Shown one piece after another: positions 25,533 to 34,571 of a DNA stretch of 49,085 bases (positions are counted from its first letter, which is position 1; the number at the start of each line of letters is the position of its first letter). The notes beneath the pieces are model-generated. The model was given only the letters and a program-made list of their open reading frames with translations. It was not told the origin of the DNA and did no database searches. This DNA is from Bordetella parapertussis (lineage in GTDB: Bacteria > Pseudomonadota > Gammaproteobacteria > Burkholderiales > SG8-41), in the NCBI GenBank assembly GCA_945861275.1, contig CAMATZ010000047.1, positions 1-49,085 of the forward strand. The letters are read 5' to 3'. Both the position numbers and the translations under genes were made by a program.

Positions 25533-26543
25533 TTATTTCGATGCAGCGCGAATGACAGGAAATACTTTTTTGGCGAACAGATCAACCGTCATCGCCGGGT
25601 CCGCCGCCAGACTTACGGTGAACATCAGGCGTTTGGCGCCGGCAGCCTTAGCCGCGAGCAACTGCTCAAGACATTCGTCCGGCGTGCCGCACACTGCAAG
25701 CCGGCGCGACAGGTAATCGAACAGCCCCAGCTCGCGCACCAGCCTGATGTCCGCTTCGCCCGGGCTGGTGCTGTAGCGGCGGCGCAGTTCGAGCAGCGGC
25801 TCGTGATACTGTGGCGGGACGCCGCGCTTGTCCAGATTCCTGGTGCCGATCACGTAACCGTTGAGGAAGGCGAGCATTGCGCCGAGCTTGGCGCGCGCGG
25901 CGTTGCCGTCAACGTGGCAATCCAGCGCCGCGATCTGCCAGATTTCGACATCTTGCGGATTGCGACCAGCCTGCGTCATCGCCTTGGTCACCAGTGTTTC
26001 GGATTCGCGGATATTGTCGGCGCCGATGCCGTAATTGATGAACACGCCATCGGCATGCGTACCGGCTTGCTGCAGCGATTTCGGATGGGACGCGGCGAGA
26101 AACACTTTCGGGGCGCGCTTGACCCACGGCAGGTGCGCCGTGCCGCCGTGGTATTCGACCGCGCCGCCCTTGAGCACCGCCTTGATGAAACACACGCCTT
26201 CGCCGAGCATCGTCGCGGTGGTCTTTTGCGTCACGCCTATGTTCCGGGTGCCGCTGTGGCCCGCACCGATACCGAGCACCGCGCGCCCGCCAGAGAGGGC
26301 GTCGATGGATGCGATAGCTGCCGCCGAAACCGCCGGATGGCGCGACGCGAGATTGGTGACGCAGATAGCCACGCGCGGGCGCGTCGTTTCCTGTGCCACC
26401 AGCGTGGCACTGACCCAGGGGTCCATAGCGTTGCCCGGGGTGTCGGCGATGCCGATCATGTCATAGCCGTGCGTTTCGGCGAGCGCGGCCAGCCTGCGCG
26501 TCAATGCGACGTTAAACGGCCAGAAAAAAAATCCAATTTCCAT
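25533..26543 (-). CDS. LLM-class flavin/F420-dependent oxidoreductase
   Basis: The 336-residue protein has the luciferase-like monooxygenase fold: MEIGFFFWPFNVALTRRLAA at the N-terminus, YDMIGIADTPGNAMDPW, RVAICVTNLASRHPAVSAAA and LGIGAGHSG, then LTVRGGxxxY-like HGGTAHLPWVKRAPKVFLAASHPK. Such enzymes use FMN or F420 with a TIM-barrel fold; cofactor choice cannot be decided here. The ATG at 26543 has AGAGGG upstream, and the earlier in-frame ATGs are not needed. It precedes a Bug receptor by 16 bases and may oxidise the compound that receptor imports. Confidence 0.85.
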   Translation of the reverse strand: MEIGFFFWPFNVALTRRLAALAETHGYDMIGIADTPGNAMDPWVSATLVAQETTRPRVAICVTNLASRHPAVSAAAIASIDALSGGRAVLGIGAGHSGTRNIGVTQKTTATMLGEGVCFIKAVLKGGAVEYHGGTAHLPWVKRAPKVFLAASHPKSLQQAGTHADGVFINYGIGADNIRESETLVTKAMTQAGRNPQDVEIWQIAALDCHVDGNAARAKLGAMLAFLNGYVIGTRNLDKRGVPPQYHEPLLELRRRYSTSPGEADIRLVRELGLFDYLSRRLAVCGTPDECLEQLLAAKAAGAKRLMFTVSLAADPAMTVDLFAKKVFPVIRAASK

Positions 26544-26661
26544 CAATACCCTCTCTTGCGGACGCCCCATCCAATTTGACAGCCTTGGGCCAGGCGCGGT
26601 GTTCAAGGGCCGAGAGCTGCAACATACTATGCCATGGCGCACCGCGAAGTGCGAAGCACGA

Positions 26662-26690
26662 TTGACCGGACTTGCGAAAGCCGCTACACT
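26662..26690 (+). promoter_or_regulatory. Sigma-70-type promoter for grxD
   Basis: TTGACC (26662-26667), a 17-base spacer and TACACT (26685-26690) give a good -35/-10 pair, with a start expected near 26697. The leader then contains the 13-base tandem repeat at 26703-26728 before the ribosome site. Confidence 0.65.
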
Positions 26691-26702
26691 AATACCCGAT
26701 TG

Positions 26703-26728
26703 ATTCTGTCAGGTAATTCTGTCAGGTA
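26703..26728. repeat. 13-base tandem duplication in the grxD leader
   Basis: ATTCTGTCAGGTA occurs twice back to back (26703-26715 and 26716-26728), followed by a degenerate third start (ATTGTCAAG). It lies in the predicted 5' untranslated region of grxD. Confidence 0.85.
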
Positions 26729-26753
26729 ACATTGTCAAGCGAGGAAAATGGTT

Positions 26754-27059
26754 ATGAGCGTTCAGGAAGATATCAAGGCACAAATCACCAAGAACAAGGT
26801 TATGTTGTATATGAAAGGCTCGCCGGATTTTCCGCAGTGCGGCTTTTCAGCCAATGCGATCAACATCCTGCGTGAGTGCGGCGTCGAGGAAATAGGCTCG
26901 ATCAATGTACTGGAAAATCCGGAAATCCGGCAAGGCATCAAGGAATTTTCCAATTGGCCGACGATCCCGCAGCTGTATGTGAACGGCGAATTTGTCGGCG
27001 GCTCGGATATCGTCGCCGAGATGTACCAAAGCGGCGAGCTGCAAAAAATATTGAAGTAG
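26754..27059 (+). CDS. grxD: Monothiol glutaredoxin (Grx4 family)
   Basis: A 101-residue glutaredoxin with the monothiol CGFS motif (Cys29), preceded by VMLYMKGSPDFPQ and followed by WPTIPQLYVNGEFVGGSDIV, the glutathione-binding part. CGFS glutaredoxins bind and transfer [2Fe-2S] clusters rather than reduce disulfides. The second ATG (26754) has a better AGGA spacing than the one two codons earlier. In many betaproteobacteria grxD directly follows prmC; here a 5.3-kb accessory block lies between them. It has its own promoter and a strong terminator. Confidence 0.97.
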   Translation: MSVQEDIKAQITKNKVMLYMKGSPDFPQCGFSANAINILRECGVEEIGSINVLENPEIRQGIKEFSNWPTIPQLYVNGEFVGGSDIVAEMYQSGELQKILK

Positions 27060-27081
27060 CAGGTGCCGTCAGCGCGCAGCA

Positions 27082-27108
27082 AAAAGGCCATGTTTAACAT
27101 GGCCTTTT
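27082..27108. terminator. Rho-independent terminator after grxD
   Basis: AAAAGGCCATG and CATGGCCTTTT form a perfect 11-bp stem with loop TTTAA, T-rich on both strands, so it can stop grxD and also transcription of the convergent TauE-type gene. Confidence 0.9.
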
Positions 27109-27138
27109 GCTTTGATGCGCGTTTGCGCGCCTACCGGT

Positions 27139-27927
27139 CTAGGGCGCCCGGGTTTCGTAGACGTACTGTATGAGCAACACCAGTGCAATCACAAACAGCA
27201 GGCGCAACAACCAGCGCCGATAGGTCGCGGTGTCGATGCGGTTGCGGATGTTGATGCCGGCCTCAGTGGTCGCCACCACCACCAGCGCAAACGGCAATGT
27301 GACTGCCCACTGCACCCAGGTGACGCCGCCCTCTACGGTCAGCACCACGAACTGCGTGGGTTTGCCGACACTGAAGCACAGGTTCAGTACCTGCACAAAC
27401 GTGGTGCGATCCACGCCCACCGAAAACAGGTACATCACCAGCATCGGCGCTGCGATATTGGCGGTGCCCTCCGACACGCCCGCGACAGTGCCGAAAATGA
27501 GACCGAAGGCCAGCGGATGCCGCTGCACCGGCGCCCACTCGGCATGACCGATGCGATCGAGATAAAGAAATGCGAGGATCACGCCCGCCAGCAGCAGCGC
27601 ATACGGAAATGCGGGAAACGCAACAAACAGCCGCGCGCCGATAAACGCGCCGGCCATCATGCAAAACGGCATGAACCAGAATCGCCTGAGCGAGGCGAGA
27701 AACTGCCCGGTGCGCACGACATTCGTCACCGTCGCCGCTACGCACGGCAGCAACACCAGTATCACCGCTGTGCGCATGTCCGACACTGCCGCGATCAAGG
27801 GCGTCGCTACCATCGGGAAACCCAATCCCAGCGCGCCTTGCACCATGCCGGAAAACGCCAGCACCAGCGCGATCCAGCCGAGGGTAATGAGTGACAAATG
27901 CTCGAAGCCGGGCATGACGATTTGCAC
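27139..27927 (-). CDS. TauE/SafE-family membrane exporter
   Basis: A 262-residue, very hydrophobic protein with about eight membrane helices. The TauE/SafE (DUF81) repeats are visible: ALVLAFSGMVQGALGLGFPMV in the first half and AGVSEGTANIAAPMLVMYLF in the second. Members export sulfite, sulfoacetate or other small anions. It is divergent from xsc, whose product releases sulfite from sulfoacetaldehyde, so sulfite export is the most likely role. An ATG four codons after the GTG start at 27927 is an alternative. Neither has an obvious Shine-Dalgarno. Confidence 0.88.
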   Translation of the reverse strand: MQIVMPGFEHLSLITLGWIALVLAFSGMVQGALGLGFPMVATPLIAAVSDMRTAVILVLLPCVAATVTNVVRTGQFLASLRRFWFMPFCMMAGAFIGARLFVAFPAFPYALLLAGVILAFLYLDRIGHAEWAPVQRHPLAFGLIFGTVAGVSEGTANIAAPMLVMYLFSVGVDRTTFVQVLNLCFSVGKPTQFVVLTVEGGVTWVQWAVTLPFALVVVATTEAGINIRNRIDTATYRRWLLRLLFVIALVLLIQYVYETRAP

Positions 27928-28184
27928 AGGAAAACGGCATTGTAGCCGGAATGTCCGGGCTCTCAGAATATAGTGTAACCATTTGTTTTAAAACAATATT
28001 TATGTTATTGGCCTGGACGTTCAGCTTTATTTTTACACCCTTGTTCGCGTATAATCCCCGCGTCCGGTTGGGACGCGCTCAAACCGTTGTTGCTATTTGT
28101 TGCGGCATGTTTCAGTAGGAAAACTTACACGTGGCGGCCGCCACACGCGCACCGTTTCCACCAATTTTCGAGAGGGGTTCCCGC
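27928..28184. promoter_or_regulatory. Divergent tauE/xsc control region
   Basis: The spacer contains the perfect 14-base palindrome TTGTTTTAAAACAA (27983-27996), part of a motif seen elsewhere in the window, a TATAAT (28050-28055) in front of xsc, and a hairpin GCGTCC-GGTTG-GGACGC (28060-28076) just after it. A good -35 for the TATAAT is not obvious (TTTATT at 18 bases is the best). The palindrome is a candidate operator for a regulator not present in the window. Confidence 0.45.
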
Positions 28185-29957
28185 ATGAACACCATGACCG
28201 AGAGCAAACTGCTAGCCAAACAAATCGCCGTCGGCGGCAAAATCCGTATGACGCCTAGCGAAGCGTTCGTCGAAACGCTGGTGGCGCAAGGGGTGAAAGA
28301 CACCTTTGGTATTGTCGGCTCCGCGTACATGGATGCGCACGACTTGTTCCCGCTGGCGGGCATCCGCTTTATTTCAGTGGCGCATGAGCAAAATGCCGCG
28401 CATATGGCCGACGGTTACTCGCGCGTCACCGGCAAGCACGGCGTGTGTATCGCGCAGAACGGCCCCGGCATCACCAATTTTGTTACCGGCATCGCCGCCG
28501 CCTACTGGGCGCATTCGCCGGTGATTGCGATCACACCGGAATCGGGCAGCATGAGCATGGGGCTCGGTGGTTTTCAGGAAACCGAGCAGATGCCGATTTT
28601 CTCAAAGATCACCAAGTGGCAGGTGCATGTGAATTCACCGATGCGCATCGCCGAACTCACCGGCCGCGCCTTTGACTACGCGATGGCCGAACGCGGCCCG
28701 GTGCAAGTGAATATCCCGCGCGATTACTTCTACGGCGAAGGCGAATTCGAAATCCCGCAGCCGCAGCGCATCGAGCGCTCCGCCGGCGGTCCGGAATCGC
28801 TCGACGCCGCGGCAAAATTGCTGGCCAAAGCGAAATTCCCGGTGATCTTGTCCGGCGGCGGCGTGATCATGGGCAATGGCATCAGGGAATGCCAGGCGCT
28901 GGCCGAATATCTGACCGCGCCGGTGGTGAACTCGTATCTGCACAACGATTCTTTCCCCGCGAGTCATCCGCTGTGCTGCGGCCCGCTCGGCTACCAGGGC
29001 TCGAAAGCAGCGATGAAAATCATCGCGCGCGCCGACGTGGTGCTGGCGCTCGGCTCGCGTCTGGGGCCGTTCGGCACGCTGCCGCAACATGGCCTCGATT
29101 ACTGGCCCAAAGACGCCCAGATTATCCAGGTCGATGCCGACCCGCGCATGATTAATCTGGTGAAGCGCATCTCCATCGGTATTTGCGGCGATGCGCGGCT
29201 GGCGGCGGTAGCGCTGCTCGAGCGCCTGAAAGCGCAGACCAAACTCGCGCCCAACAAAACCCGGCTCGCTGAAGTCAAAGTTGAAAAAGCGGCGTGGACC
29301 GAAGAACTCGCCAAGTGGCCCTCGCCCAATGAAAAGGGCCGCATCGGCCCGCGTCAGGCGCTCGCCGCACTGGCGCGCGCGATGCCGAAAAACGCCATGG
29401 TCTCCACCGACATCGGCAACGTGTGTTCGGTCGCCAACAGCTATCTGCCGTTCGAGAGCGCGCCCTCGTTTCTCGCGGCGATGAGTTTCGGCAATTGCGG
29501 TTATTCCTTCCCCGCCGCCATCGGCGCCAAGGTCGGACGGCCCGACCGGCCGGCGATTGCCTACGTCGGCGACGGCGCCTGGGGCATGAGCCTGAACGAA
29601 GTGCTGACCTGCGTGCGCGAGAATATTCCCGCTATCGCCGTGGTGTTCAATAACGGCCAGTGGGGCGCGGAGAAAAAGAATCAGGTCGATTATTTCGAGA
29701 AGCGTTACCTCGGCACCAACTTGAAAAACCCCAACTTCGCCGATGTCGCCGAAGCGATGGGCGCGCACGGCCTCACCGTCGAGCACGTGGACGAAATCGG
29801 CGACGCCTTGCGTGGCGCGGTGAAATCCAACAAGCCGACCGTGATCAACATGATGCTGACGCAGGAATTGGGTGACCCGTTCCGCCGCGATGCGTTCAAA
29901 CAGCCGAAGCGGCTGTTGCAAAAGTATCGCAAGTTTAGTGCCAAGGAGTTCCGATAG
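28185..29957 (+). CDS. xsc: Sulfoacetaldehyde acetyltransferase
   Basis: Xsc is a thiamine-diphosphate enzyme converting sulfoacetaldehyde and phosphate to acetyl phosphate and sulfite in taurine, isethionate and related sulfonate degradation. The 590-residue protein has the Xsc-type start MTPSEAFVETLVAQGVKDTF and GIVGSAYMDAHDLFPLAGI, the catalytic Glu68 in AHEQNAAHMADGYSR, and the ThDP motif YVGDGAWGMSLNEVLTC with FNNGQWGAEKKNQ. The ATG at 28185 has AGAGGGG upstream. The GTG at 28131 is less likely, and the conserved region begins at residue 22. Neither pta nor tau/isethionate genes are in the window; the divergent TauE-type exporter fits sulfite removal. Confidence 0.93.
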   Translation: MNTMTESKLLAKQIAVGGKIRMTPSEAFVETLVAQGVKDTFGIVGSAYMDAHDLFPLAGIRFISVAHEQNAAHMADGYSRVTGKHGVCIAQNGPGITNFVTGIAAAYWAHSPVIAITPESGSMSMGLGGFQETEQMPIFSKITKWQVHVNSPMRIAELTGRAFDYAMAERGPVQVNIPRDYFYGEGEFEIPQPQRIERSAGGPESLDAAAKLLAKAKFPVILSGGGVIMGNGIRECQALAEYLTAPVVNSYLHNDSFPASHPLCCGPLGYQGSKAAMKIIARADVVLALGSRLGPFGTLPQHGLDYWPKDAQIIQVDADPRMINLVKRISIGICGDARLAAVALLERLKAQTKLAPNKTRLAEVKVEKAAWTEELAKWPSPNEKGRIGPRQALAALARAMPKNAMVSTDIGNVCSVANSYLPFESAPSFLAAMSFGNCGYSFPAAIGAKVGRPDRPAIAYVGDGAWGMSLNEVLTCVRENIPAIAVVFNNGQWGAEKKNQVDYFEKRYLGTNLKNPNFADVAEAMGAHGLTVEHVDEIGDALRGAVKSNKPTVINMMLTQELGDPFRRDAFKQPKRLLQKYRKFSAKEFR

Positions 29958-29961
29958 ACCA

Positions 29962-30142
29962 AGGCGCATCAGCGCCTAATATCTCCTTGCCCCCTCGCTA
30001 CGCTCTCCCCCTCCGGGACAAGGGCACACTTGAAGCGGAGCAGAGGGGTCGGGGGTGAGGGAAGACGCATCAGCGCCTCGAATCTCCCTCTCCGGGACAA
30101 GGGCACACTTGCAGCGGAGCAAAGGGGCCGGGGGTGAGGGAA
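29962..30142. repeat. Two tandem copies of an ~80-100-base non-coding repeat
   Basis: Unit 1 (29962-30062) and unit 2 (30064-30142) share GCATCAGCGCCT, then CTCCGGGACAAGGGCACACT, then AGCGGAGC, then GGGGGTGAGGGAA, in the same order. Unit 1 has an extra ~20 bases near its start. The repeat sits between the convergent xsc and argH genes. It resembles dispersed intergenic repeats rather than coding sequence. Confidence 0.8.
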
Positions 30143-30151
30143 CCCGCGCGA

Positions 30152-31561
30152 TTACTTGAGTGCCTTACGCGCCTTCGCAATCGCTGATTTGACGCGCGCC
30201 GGCGCGGTGCCGCCGATATGTGAGCGCGCGGAGAGCGCGCCGTCGAGCGTGAGCGAGGCGTATACATCGTCGCCGATAAGTTTTGAAAACTGCTGCAATT
30301 CCTGCAAGTTCAAATCCGCCAGATCACAACGGCGTGTTTCGCAAAAGCGCACGGCCTGCGCGACTGCTTCATGCGCTTCGCGAAACGGCATGCCTTTGCG
30401 CACCAGATAGTCCGCGAGATCGGTGGCGGTGGCGAAGCCCTGCGCTGCCGCGGCGCGCAGGGCATCTTTATTGACGCTGATGGCGGGAATCATTTCGGTG
30501 AATACCGCGAGACAGGCGCTCACGGTGTCGATGGTGTCGAACAGCGGCTCCTTGTCTTCCTGGTTATCCTTGTTGTAGGCCAGCGGCTGGCCTTTCATCA
30601 GGGTGAGCAGCGCCACCAGGTGACCATTGACGCGCCCGGTTTTGCCGCGTATCAGTTCCGCCACGTCCGGATTTTTCTTTTGCGGCATGATTGAAGAGCC
30701 GGTGCAAAAACGATCCGCAATATCGATAAAGCCGAAACGCGGGTTCATCCACAAAATCAGTTCTTCGCAAAAGCGCGACAGATGCGTCATGGTCAGCGCG
30801 GCGCAGGCGCAAAACTCAATCGCGAAATCGCGGTCGGACACTGCGTCGAGCGAGTTTTCACACAGGCCGTCGAATTCCAGTGCTTTAGCCACCATTTGCC
30901 GGTCTATCGGATACGAAGTGCCCGCCAGCGCGGCGGCGCCCAGCGGCAGCCGGTTTACGCGCTTGCGGCAATCGGTGTAACGCGCCGCGTCGCGCGCGAG
31001 CATTTCGTAATACGCCAGCAGATGGTGGCCAAGCGAAACCGGCTGCGCCACTTGCAGGTGCGTAAAGCCCGGCATCACGCTATCGGTGTGCTGGTCCGCC
31101 AGATCGACCAACGCGGTTTGCAGCGCGCGGATTTGGTCAAGAATGTGATCAATGGCGGCGCGCACGCAGAGCCGGACGTCGGTGGCCACCTGATCGTTGC
31201 GTGAACGCGCGGTGTGCAGGCGCTTGCCGGCATCGCCCACCAGATCGGTGAGGCGGTGCTCGATATTCAGATGCACGTCCTCGAGATCCAGCGACCAGAC
31301 GAAGGTGCCGGCGCGGATTTCAGCGCGTATCTCGCTCAGGCCACGCTCAATTGCCGCCAGATCATCGGCGCTGATAATGGCCACCGCGTGCAGCATGCGC
31401 GCGTGCGCGAGCGAGCCGTCGATGTCGAATTCCGCGAGCCGTTGATCAAAGCCTACCGACGCGGTGAAGCGCTTGACCCGATCGGAAACCGGCTCATTAA
31501 AGCGTCCTGACCAGGGTTTGCTTGCGGGGGCGGACGGCGGAAGGTTACTCTGCGTGGTCAT
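30152..31561 (-). CDS. argH: Argininosuccinate lyase
   Basis: ArgH cleaves argininosuccinate to arginine and fumarate, the last step of arginine synthesis. The 469-residue protein has [38 protein letters not shown], the [20 protein letters not shown] block, and the superfamily signature [12 protein letters not shown] with the catalytic Ser. Length is typical. The ATG at 31561 is chosen by homology; the frame is open further upstream in the algZ region. It is divergent from algZ, with 39 bases between starts, an arrangement known from pseudomonads. Confidence 0.98.
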   Translation of the reverse strand: MTTQSNLPPSAPASKPWSGRFNEPVSDRVKRFTASVGFDQRLAEFDIDGSLAHARMLHAVAIISADDLAAIERGLSEIRAEIRAGTFVWSLDLEDVHLNIEHRLTDLVGDAGKRLHTARSRNDQVATDVRLCVRAAIDHILDQIRALQTALVDLADQHTDSVMPGFTHLQVAQPVSLGHHLLAYYEMLARDAARYTDCRKRVNRLPLGAAALAGTSYPIDRQMVAKALEFDGLCENSLDAVSDRDFAIEFCACAALTMTHLSRFCEELILWMNPRFGFIDIADRFCTGSSIMPQKKNPDVAELIRGKTGRVNGHLVALLTLMKGQPLAYNKDNQEDKEPLFDTIDTVSACLAVFTEMIPAISVNKDALRAAAAQGFATATDLADYLVRKGMPFREAHEAVAQAVRFCETRRCDLADLNLQELQQFSKLIGDDVYASLTLDGALSARSHIGGTAPARVKSAIAKARKALK

Positions 31562-31600
31562 AAGTGCCGAAATTCTGAATGCTGATAATATGATGCGGCC

Positions 31601-32659
31601 ATGTCGCCGAGTATAAATCAAAACACGCGTGTTCACGCCGGGCACGCCGGGAGCAGCGCGCCGCAAAATGCCTATAGCAGCGCGCTGCCGAATTTTCGCA
31701 ATCTGGGGATACTGCTGCGCATCGTGCTGAGCGTGAACGTGGTCGCGCTGCTGGTGGTGATCGTCAAAAGCCCTGCGCTGGCGGTGCTGGGCGTGCAGTT
31801 GATGCAAGTCGCGGCAGTGGTGGAACCCCTGTTAATACTGACGCTGGTGGTGTTGTACCTTCTCAACGGCTGGCTGGCGCGCTTGCCGTATGCGGCGGGC
31901 GCTGCGGCGGTGATGGTGCTGGTGCTGGTCTTGACCACGGCGCTGTACGCCGCCACGCACCAGTATGTGCCGATGGATTTGTCAGGTATCGAACGTTACT
32001 GGCTGCTGGTGGGGCTGGTGGCCGCAATGCTGCTGTGTTATTTCGATCTGCGGGGCCGCGCCTTGTCGCCCGCGCTGTCCGAGGCGCGCTTGCAGGCGCT
32101 GCAGGCGCGCATCCGCCCGCATTTTTTATTCAACAGCATCAATGCCGTGCTGTCGCTGATCCGGCAGGATCCCAAACGCGCCGAAACCGCGCTCGAAGAC
32201 ATGGCGGATTTATTCCGGGTGCTGATGGCGGACAATCGCGAGTTGACGCCGCTCGCGCGCGAGATCGAACTGTGCCGGCAGTATCTGGGTCTGGAGCAAT
32301 TGCGGCTGGGCGAACGCCTGCAGGTGGAATGGCATATCGACGACATGCCGGCCGATGCGTTGATTCCGCCGCTGGTGTTGCAGCCGTTGCTGGAGAACGC
32401 CGTCTATCACGGCATAGAACCGCGTATCGAGCCCGGCGTGGTGAGCATTCATGTGTACGCCAGCCGCGGCGCGGTGCATGCCGTATTGCGCAATCCGTAT
32501 GCCCCTGCGAGCGATCATCACGCCGGCAATAATATGGCATTGGGCAATATACGCGAGCGGCTGCAACTGCATTATGATGCCGAAGCCAGCCTCACTTCGC
32601 GCGCCACGGATGACGCGTATGAGGTGCATATCGTTATCCCTTACCGCAGCGAAAAGTGA
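31601..32659 (+). CDS. algZ: LytS-type sensor histidine kinase (AlgZ/FimS-like)
   Basis: The 352-residue protein has four to five predicted membrane helices (about 36-150), then a His-kinase domain of the PF06580 type with [19 protein letters not shown] (phospho-acceptor His174) and an ATP-binding region ([26 protein letters not shown]). It lacks the classical dimerisation HisKA domain, as LytS/AlgZ kinases do. Its partner response regulator gene follows 12 bases later. AlgZ-AlgR pairs regulate virulence and surface functions in pseudomonads; the targets here are unknown. Confidence 0.88.
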   Translation: MSPSINQNTRVHAGHAGSSAPQNAYSSALPNFRNLGILLRIVLSVNVVALLVVIVKSPALAVLGVQLMQVAAVVEPLLILTLVVLYLLNGWLARLPYAAGAAAVMVLVLVLTTALYAATHQYVPMDLSGIERYWLLVGLVAAMLLCYFDLRGRALSPALSEARLQALQARIRPHFLFNSINAVLSLIRQDPKRAETALEDMADLFRVLMADNRELTPLAREIELCRQYLGLEQLRLGERLQVEWHIDDMPADALIPPLVLQPLLENAVYHGIEPRIEPGVVSIHVYASRGAVHAVLRNPYAPASDHHAGNNMALGNIRERLQLHYDAEASLTSRATDDAYEVHIVIPYRSEK

Positions 32660-32671
32660 CCCGAGGCGCGC

Positions 32672-33433
32672 ATGACTCCCCTGCCTTTGCGTATCGCGAT
32701 TGTTGATGATGAAGCCCCGGCACGCAGCCGCTTGCGCGATCTGCTCGCCGACTGCGCGCAACAACAGGCGCTGGAAATCGTGGGTGAAGCCGCCGGTGGC
32801 GCCGCGGCGATCGAACTGATTTCAGCGCGGCCCTGCGACGTGGTGCTGCTCGATGTGCGCATGCCCGGCATGGACGGCATCGAAACCGCGCAGCACCTGA
32901 GCAAACTCGACCAGCCGCCGGCGATTATTTTCGCCACGGCTTATGACGCTTATGCGCTAAAAGCGTTCGAGGTGCATGCGATTGACTATCTGTTGAAGCC
33001 CATACGCGCGGCGCGGCTGGCGCAGGCGCTGGCGCAGGCGCGCATCTCGCACGCCGTCACAACGCAAACACTGGCCGAACTGCGGCGCACGCCACGCAGC
33101 GCGCTATCGGCGAGCGAGCGCGGCAAAGTGCATCTGATTCCGGTTGAGAATATTCTGTACTTGCGCGCCGAATTGAAATATGTGACCGCGCGCACGCGCG
33201 AACGCGAGTTTCTGCTGGATGAATCGCTTACCCGGCTGGAAGAAGAATTCGGCGAAAAATTCGTGCGCGTGCATCGCAGTTGTCTCATCGCGCGCGCCGC
33301 CATACGCGGCTTTGAGCGTGGCGCGAGCGAGGCCGGCGACGCGCATTGGGAGGTGATGCTCAAAGGCAGTGACGAGCGCATCGCGGTCAGCCGCCGCCAG
33401 CAGCACATCGTGCGTGACTTACAAAATAACTAA
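32672..33433 (+). CDS. algR: LytTR-family response regulator (AlgR-like)
   Basis: A 253-residue regulator with an N-terminal receiver domain (RIAIVDDEAPARSRLRDL, phospho-acceptor Asp61 in VVLLDVRMPGMDG, then FATAYDAYALKAFEVHAIDYLLKP). A C-terminal LytTR DNA-binding domain follows (VHLIPVENILYLRAELKYV, EEFGEKFVRVHRSCLIAR). It is encoded 12 bases after the AlgZ-like kinase. In pseudomonads algR is followed directly by hemC; here hemC is almost 11 kb further on. Confidence 0.93.
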   Translation: MTPLPLRIAIVDDEAPARSRLRDLLADCAQQQALEIVGEAAGGAAAIELISARPCDVVLLDVRMPGMDGIETAQHLSKLDQPPAIIFATAYDAYALKAFEVHAIDYLLKPIRAARLAQALAQARISHAVTTQTLAELRRTPRSALSASERGKVHLIPVENILYLRAELKYVTARTREREFLLDESLTRLEEEFGEKFVRVHRSCLIARAAIRGFERGASEAGDAHWEVMLKGSDERIAVSRRQQHIVRDLQNN

Positions 33434-33450
33434 TAAAAACAATTAGTTAC
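33431..33450. repeat. AT-rich hairpin/motif between algR and the NHL gene
   Basis: The convergent spacer after algR holds the 7-bp inverted repeat AACTAAT/ATTAGTT around AAAACAA. It contains AAAACAATTAGTTA (33436-33449), one of five similar AT-rich sites in the window. It may be a weak bidirectional terminator or the recurring motif described in the findings. Confidence 0.45.
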
Positions 33451-34571
33451 TACTGCAGTTTAAATTTCTGCACACGGCGACCGAACCCCGCTTCCGCGGT
33501 AAAGATATTGCCCTTGGAATCAATCGCGATGTTGTGCAGGTTGCGGAATTCGCCGGCCATGCGTCCGGGACGGCCGAAGCTGCCGATTATTTTGCCGTTG
33601 TCACGCGACAAAATATTGATCTGTGCGTTGCCGCCATCGGCGACAAACAAATAGCGCTGTTGCGCATCGGTCGAGGCCACGGTGTCCGCCACCGGGCCGC
33701 TTAATGTATTTGATTCGATAAAAAACTCGTGCAGAAAATTGCCGTTGGCACGAAACACCTGCAAGCGATTGTTGGGGCGATCACAAACGTAAATCAGCTT
33801 GTCGCGCGTTTGCCGCACGCAGTGCGGATTGCCGAATTGTGTCGAGGGTGCCGCACCCGGTTTGTACGGCGGCTGCTTCGCGTCATCGGGCACTGCGCCA
33901 TACGCGCCCCAATGGCGTTTGTAGGCGCCGGTGGTCGCGTCGAACACAATTACGCGCTTGTTGCCGTAGCCGTCGCCGACGATGATTTCATTCGCGGCCT
34001 CGTCAGAAACTATCGCCGCCGGACGTCCCAATTGCGTGCGGCTGTTGCTGCCTTCGGATTTTCCCGGCTTGCCGATTTGCAGCAGAAATTTTCCGTCGCG
34101 TGTGAACTTGAGCAGATGATGATCGGCGGGATCGTTGCCCGATACCCACACATTCCCCTGCCAGTCGACGTGTATGCCGTGCTCGTTTTTCGGCCAGTCG
34201 TAACCCTCTCCGGCCCCGCCCCAGCCCTGCACGAATTTACCGCCGGCATCGAACTCCATGATTGGCGGCGCGGATACGCAGCAACGATTGGTGGGGACCT
34301 TTTGTTGCGCGCCCTTGTCGTCAGGCAGCAGCGTGCTGGGACGATGCAGCACCCATACGTGATCGCGGGCATCGACCGCAACGCTGGAAACTTGTCCCCA
34401 GATCCAGTTGTCCTGCAACGGCTTGGGCCAGAACGGGTCCACCTGATATTGCGGCACGCCCGCGGTGCTGGCGCTACCCGGCTGCGTCGGCTGTTGCGCG
34501 CAACCGATGGCGGTAACAATGGCGACTGTTACCAGCGCGACTATCCCCATCAGACTTTTGGTTTGCTTCAT
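33450..34571 (-). CDS. NHL-repeat beta-propeller lipoprotein
   Basis: The 373-residue product has a lipoprotein signal with lipobox TAIGC (Cys24). It then has repeated NHL-type blades, for example GIHVDWQGNVWVSGNDPADHH, IVGDGYGNKRVIVFDA, IYVCDRPNNRLQVFRANG, LFVADGGNAQINILSRDNG and NIAIDSKGNIFTAEAGFGRR. This six-bladed propeller pattern is shared with peptidylglycine alpha-amidating-lyase-like proteins, common in soil proteobacteria but functionally unclear. It should be anchored outside the inner membrane. The ATG at 34571 starts the signal peptide. It is divergent from the VIT/VWA gene. Confidence 0.8.
   Translation of the reverse strand: MKQTKSLMGIVALVTVAIVTAIGCAQQPTQPGSASTAGVPQYQVDPFWPKPLQDNWIWGQVSSVAVDARDHVWVLHRPSTLLPDDKGAQQKVPTNRCCVSAPPIMEFDAGGKFVQGWGGAGEGYDWPKNEHGIHVDWQGNVWVSGNDPADHHLLKFTRDGKFLLQIGKPGKSEGSNSRTQLGRPAAIVSDEAANEIIVGDGYGNKRVIVFDATTGAYKRHWGAYGAVPDDAKQPPYKPGAAPSTQFGNPHCVRQTRDKLIYVCDRPNNRLQVFRANGNFLHEFFIESNTLSGPVADTVASTDAQQRYLFVADGGNAQINILSRDNGKIIGSFGRPGRMAGEFRNLHNIAIDSKGNIFTAEAGFGRRVQKFKLQ

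Noticed and set aside
28635-29969. 444-codon minus-strand frame opposite xsc
   Set aside because: Antisense shadow; the plus strand encodes a complete thiamine-diphosphate enzyme with all motifs.
29962-30142. CRISPR array
   Set aside because: Only two long, imperfect units without regular spacers and no cas genes.
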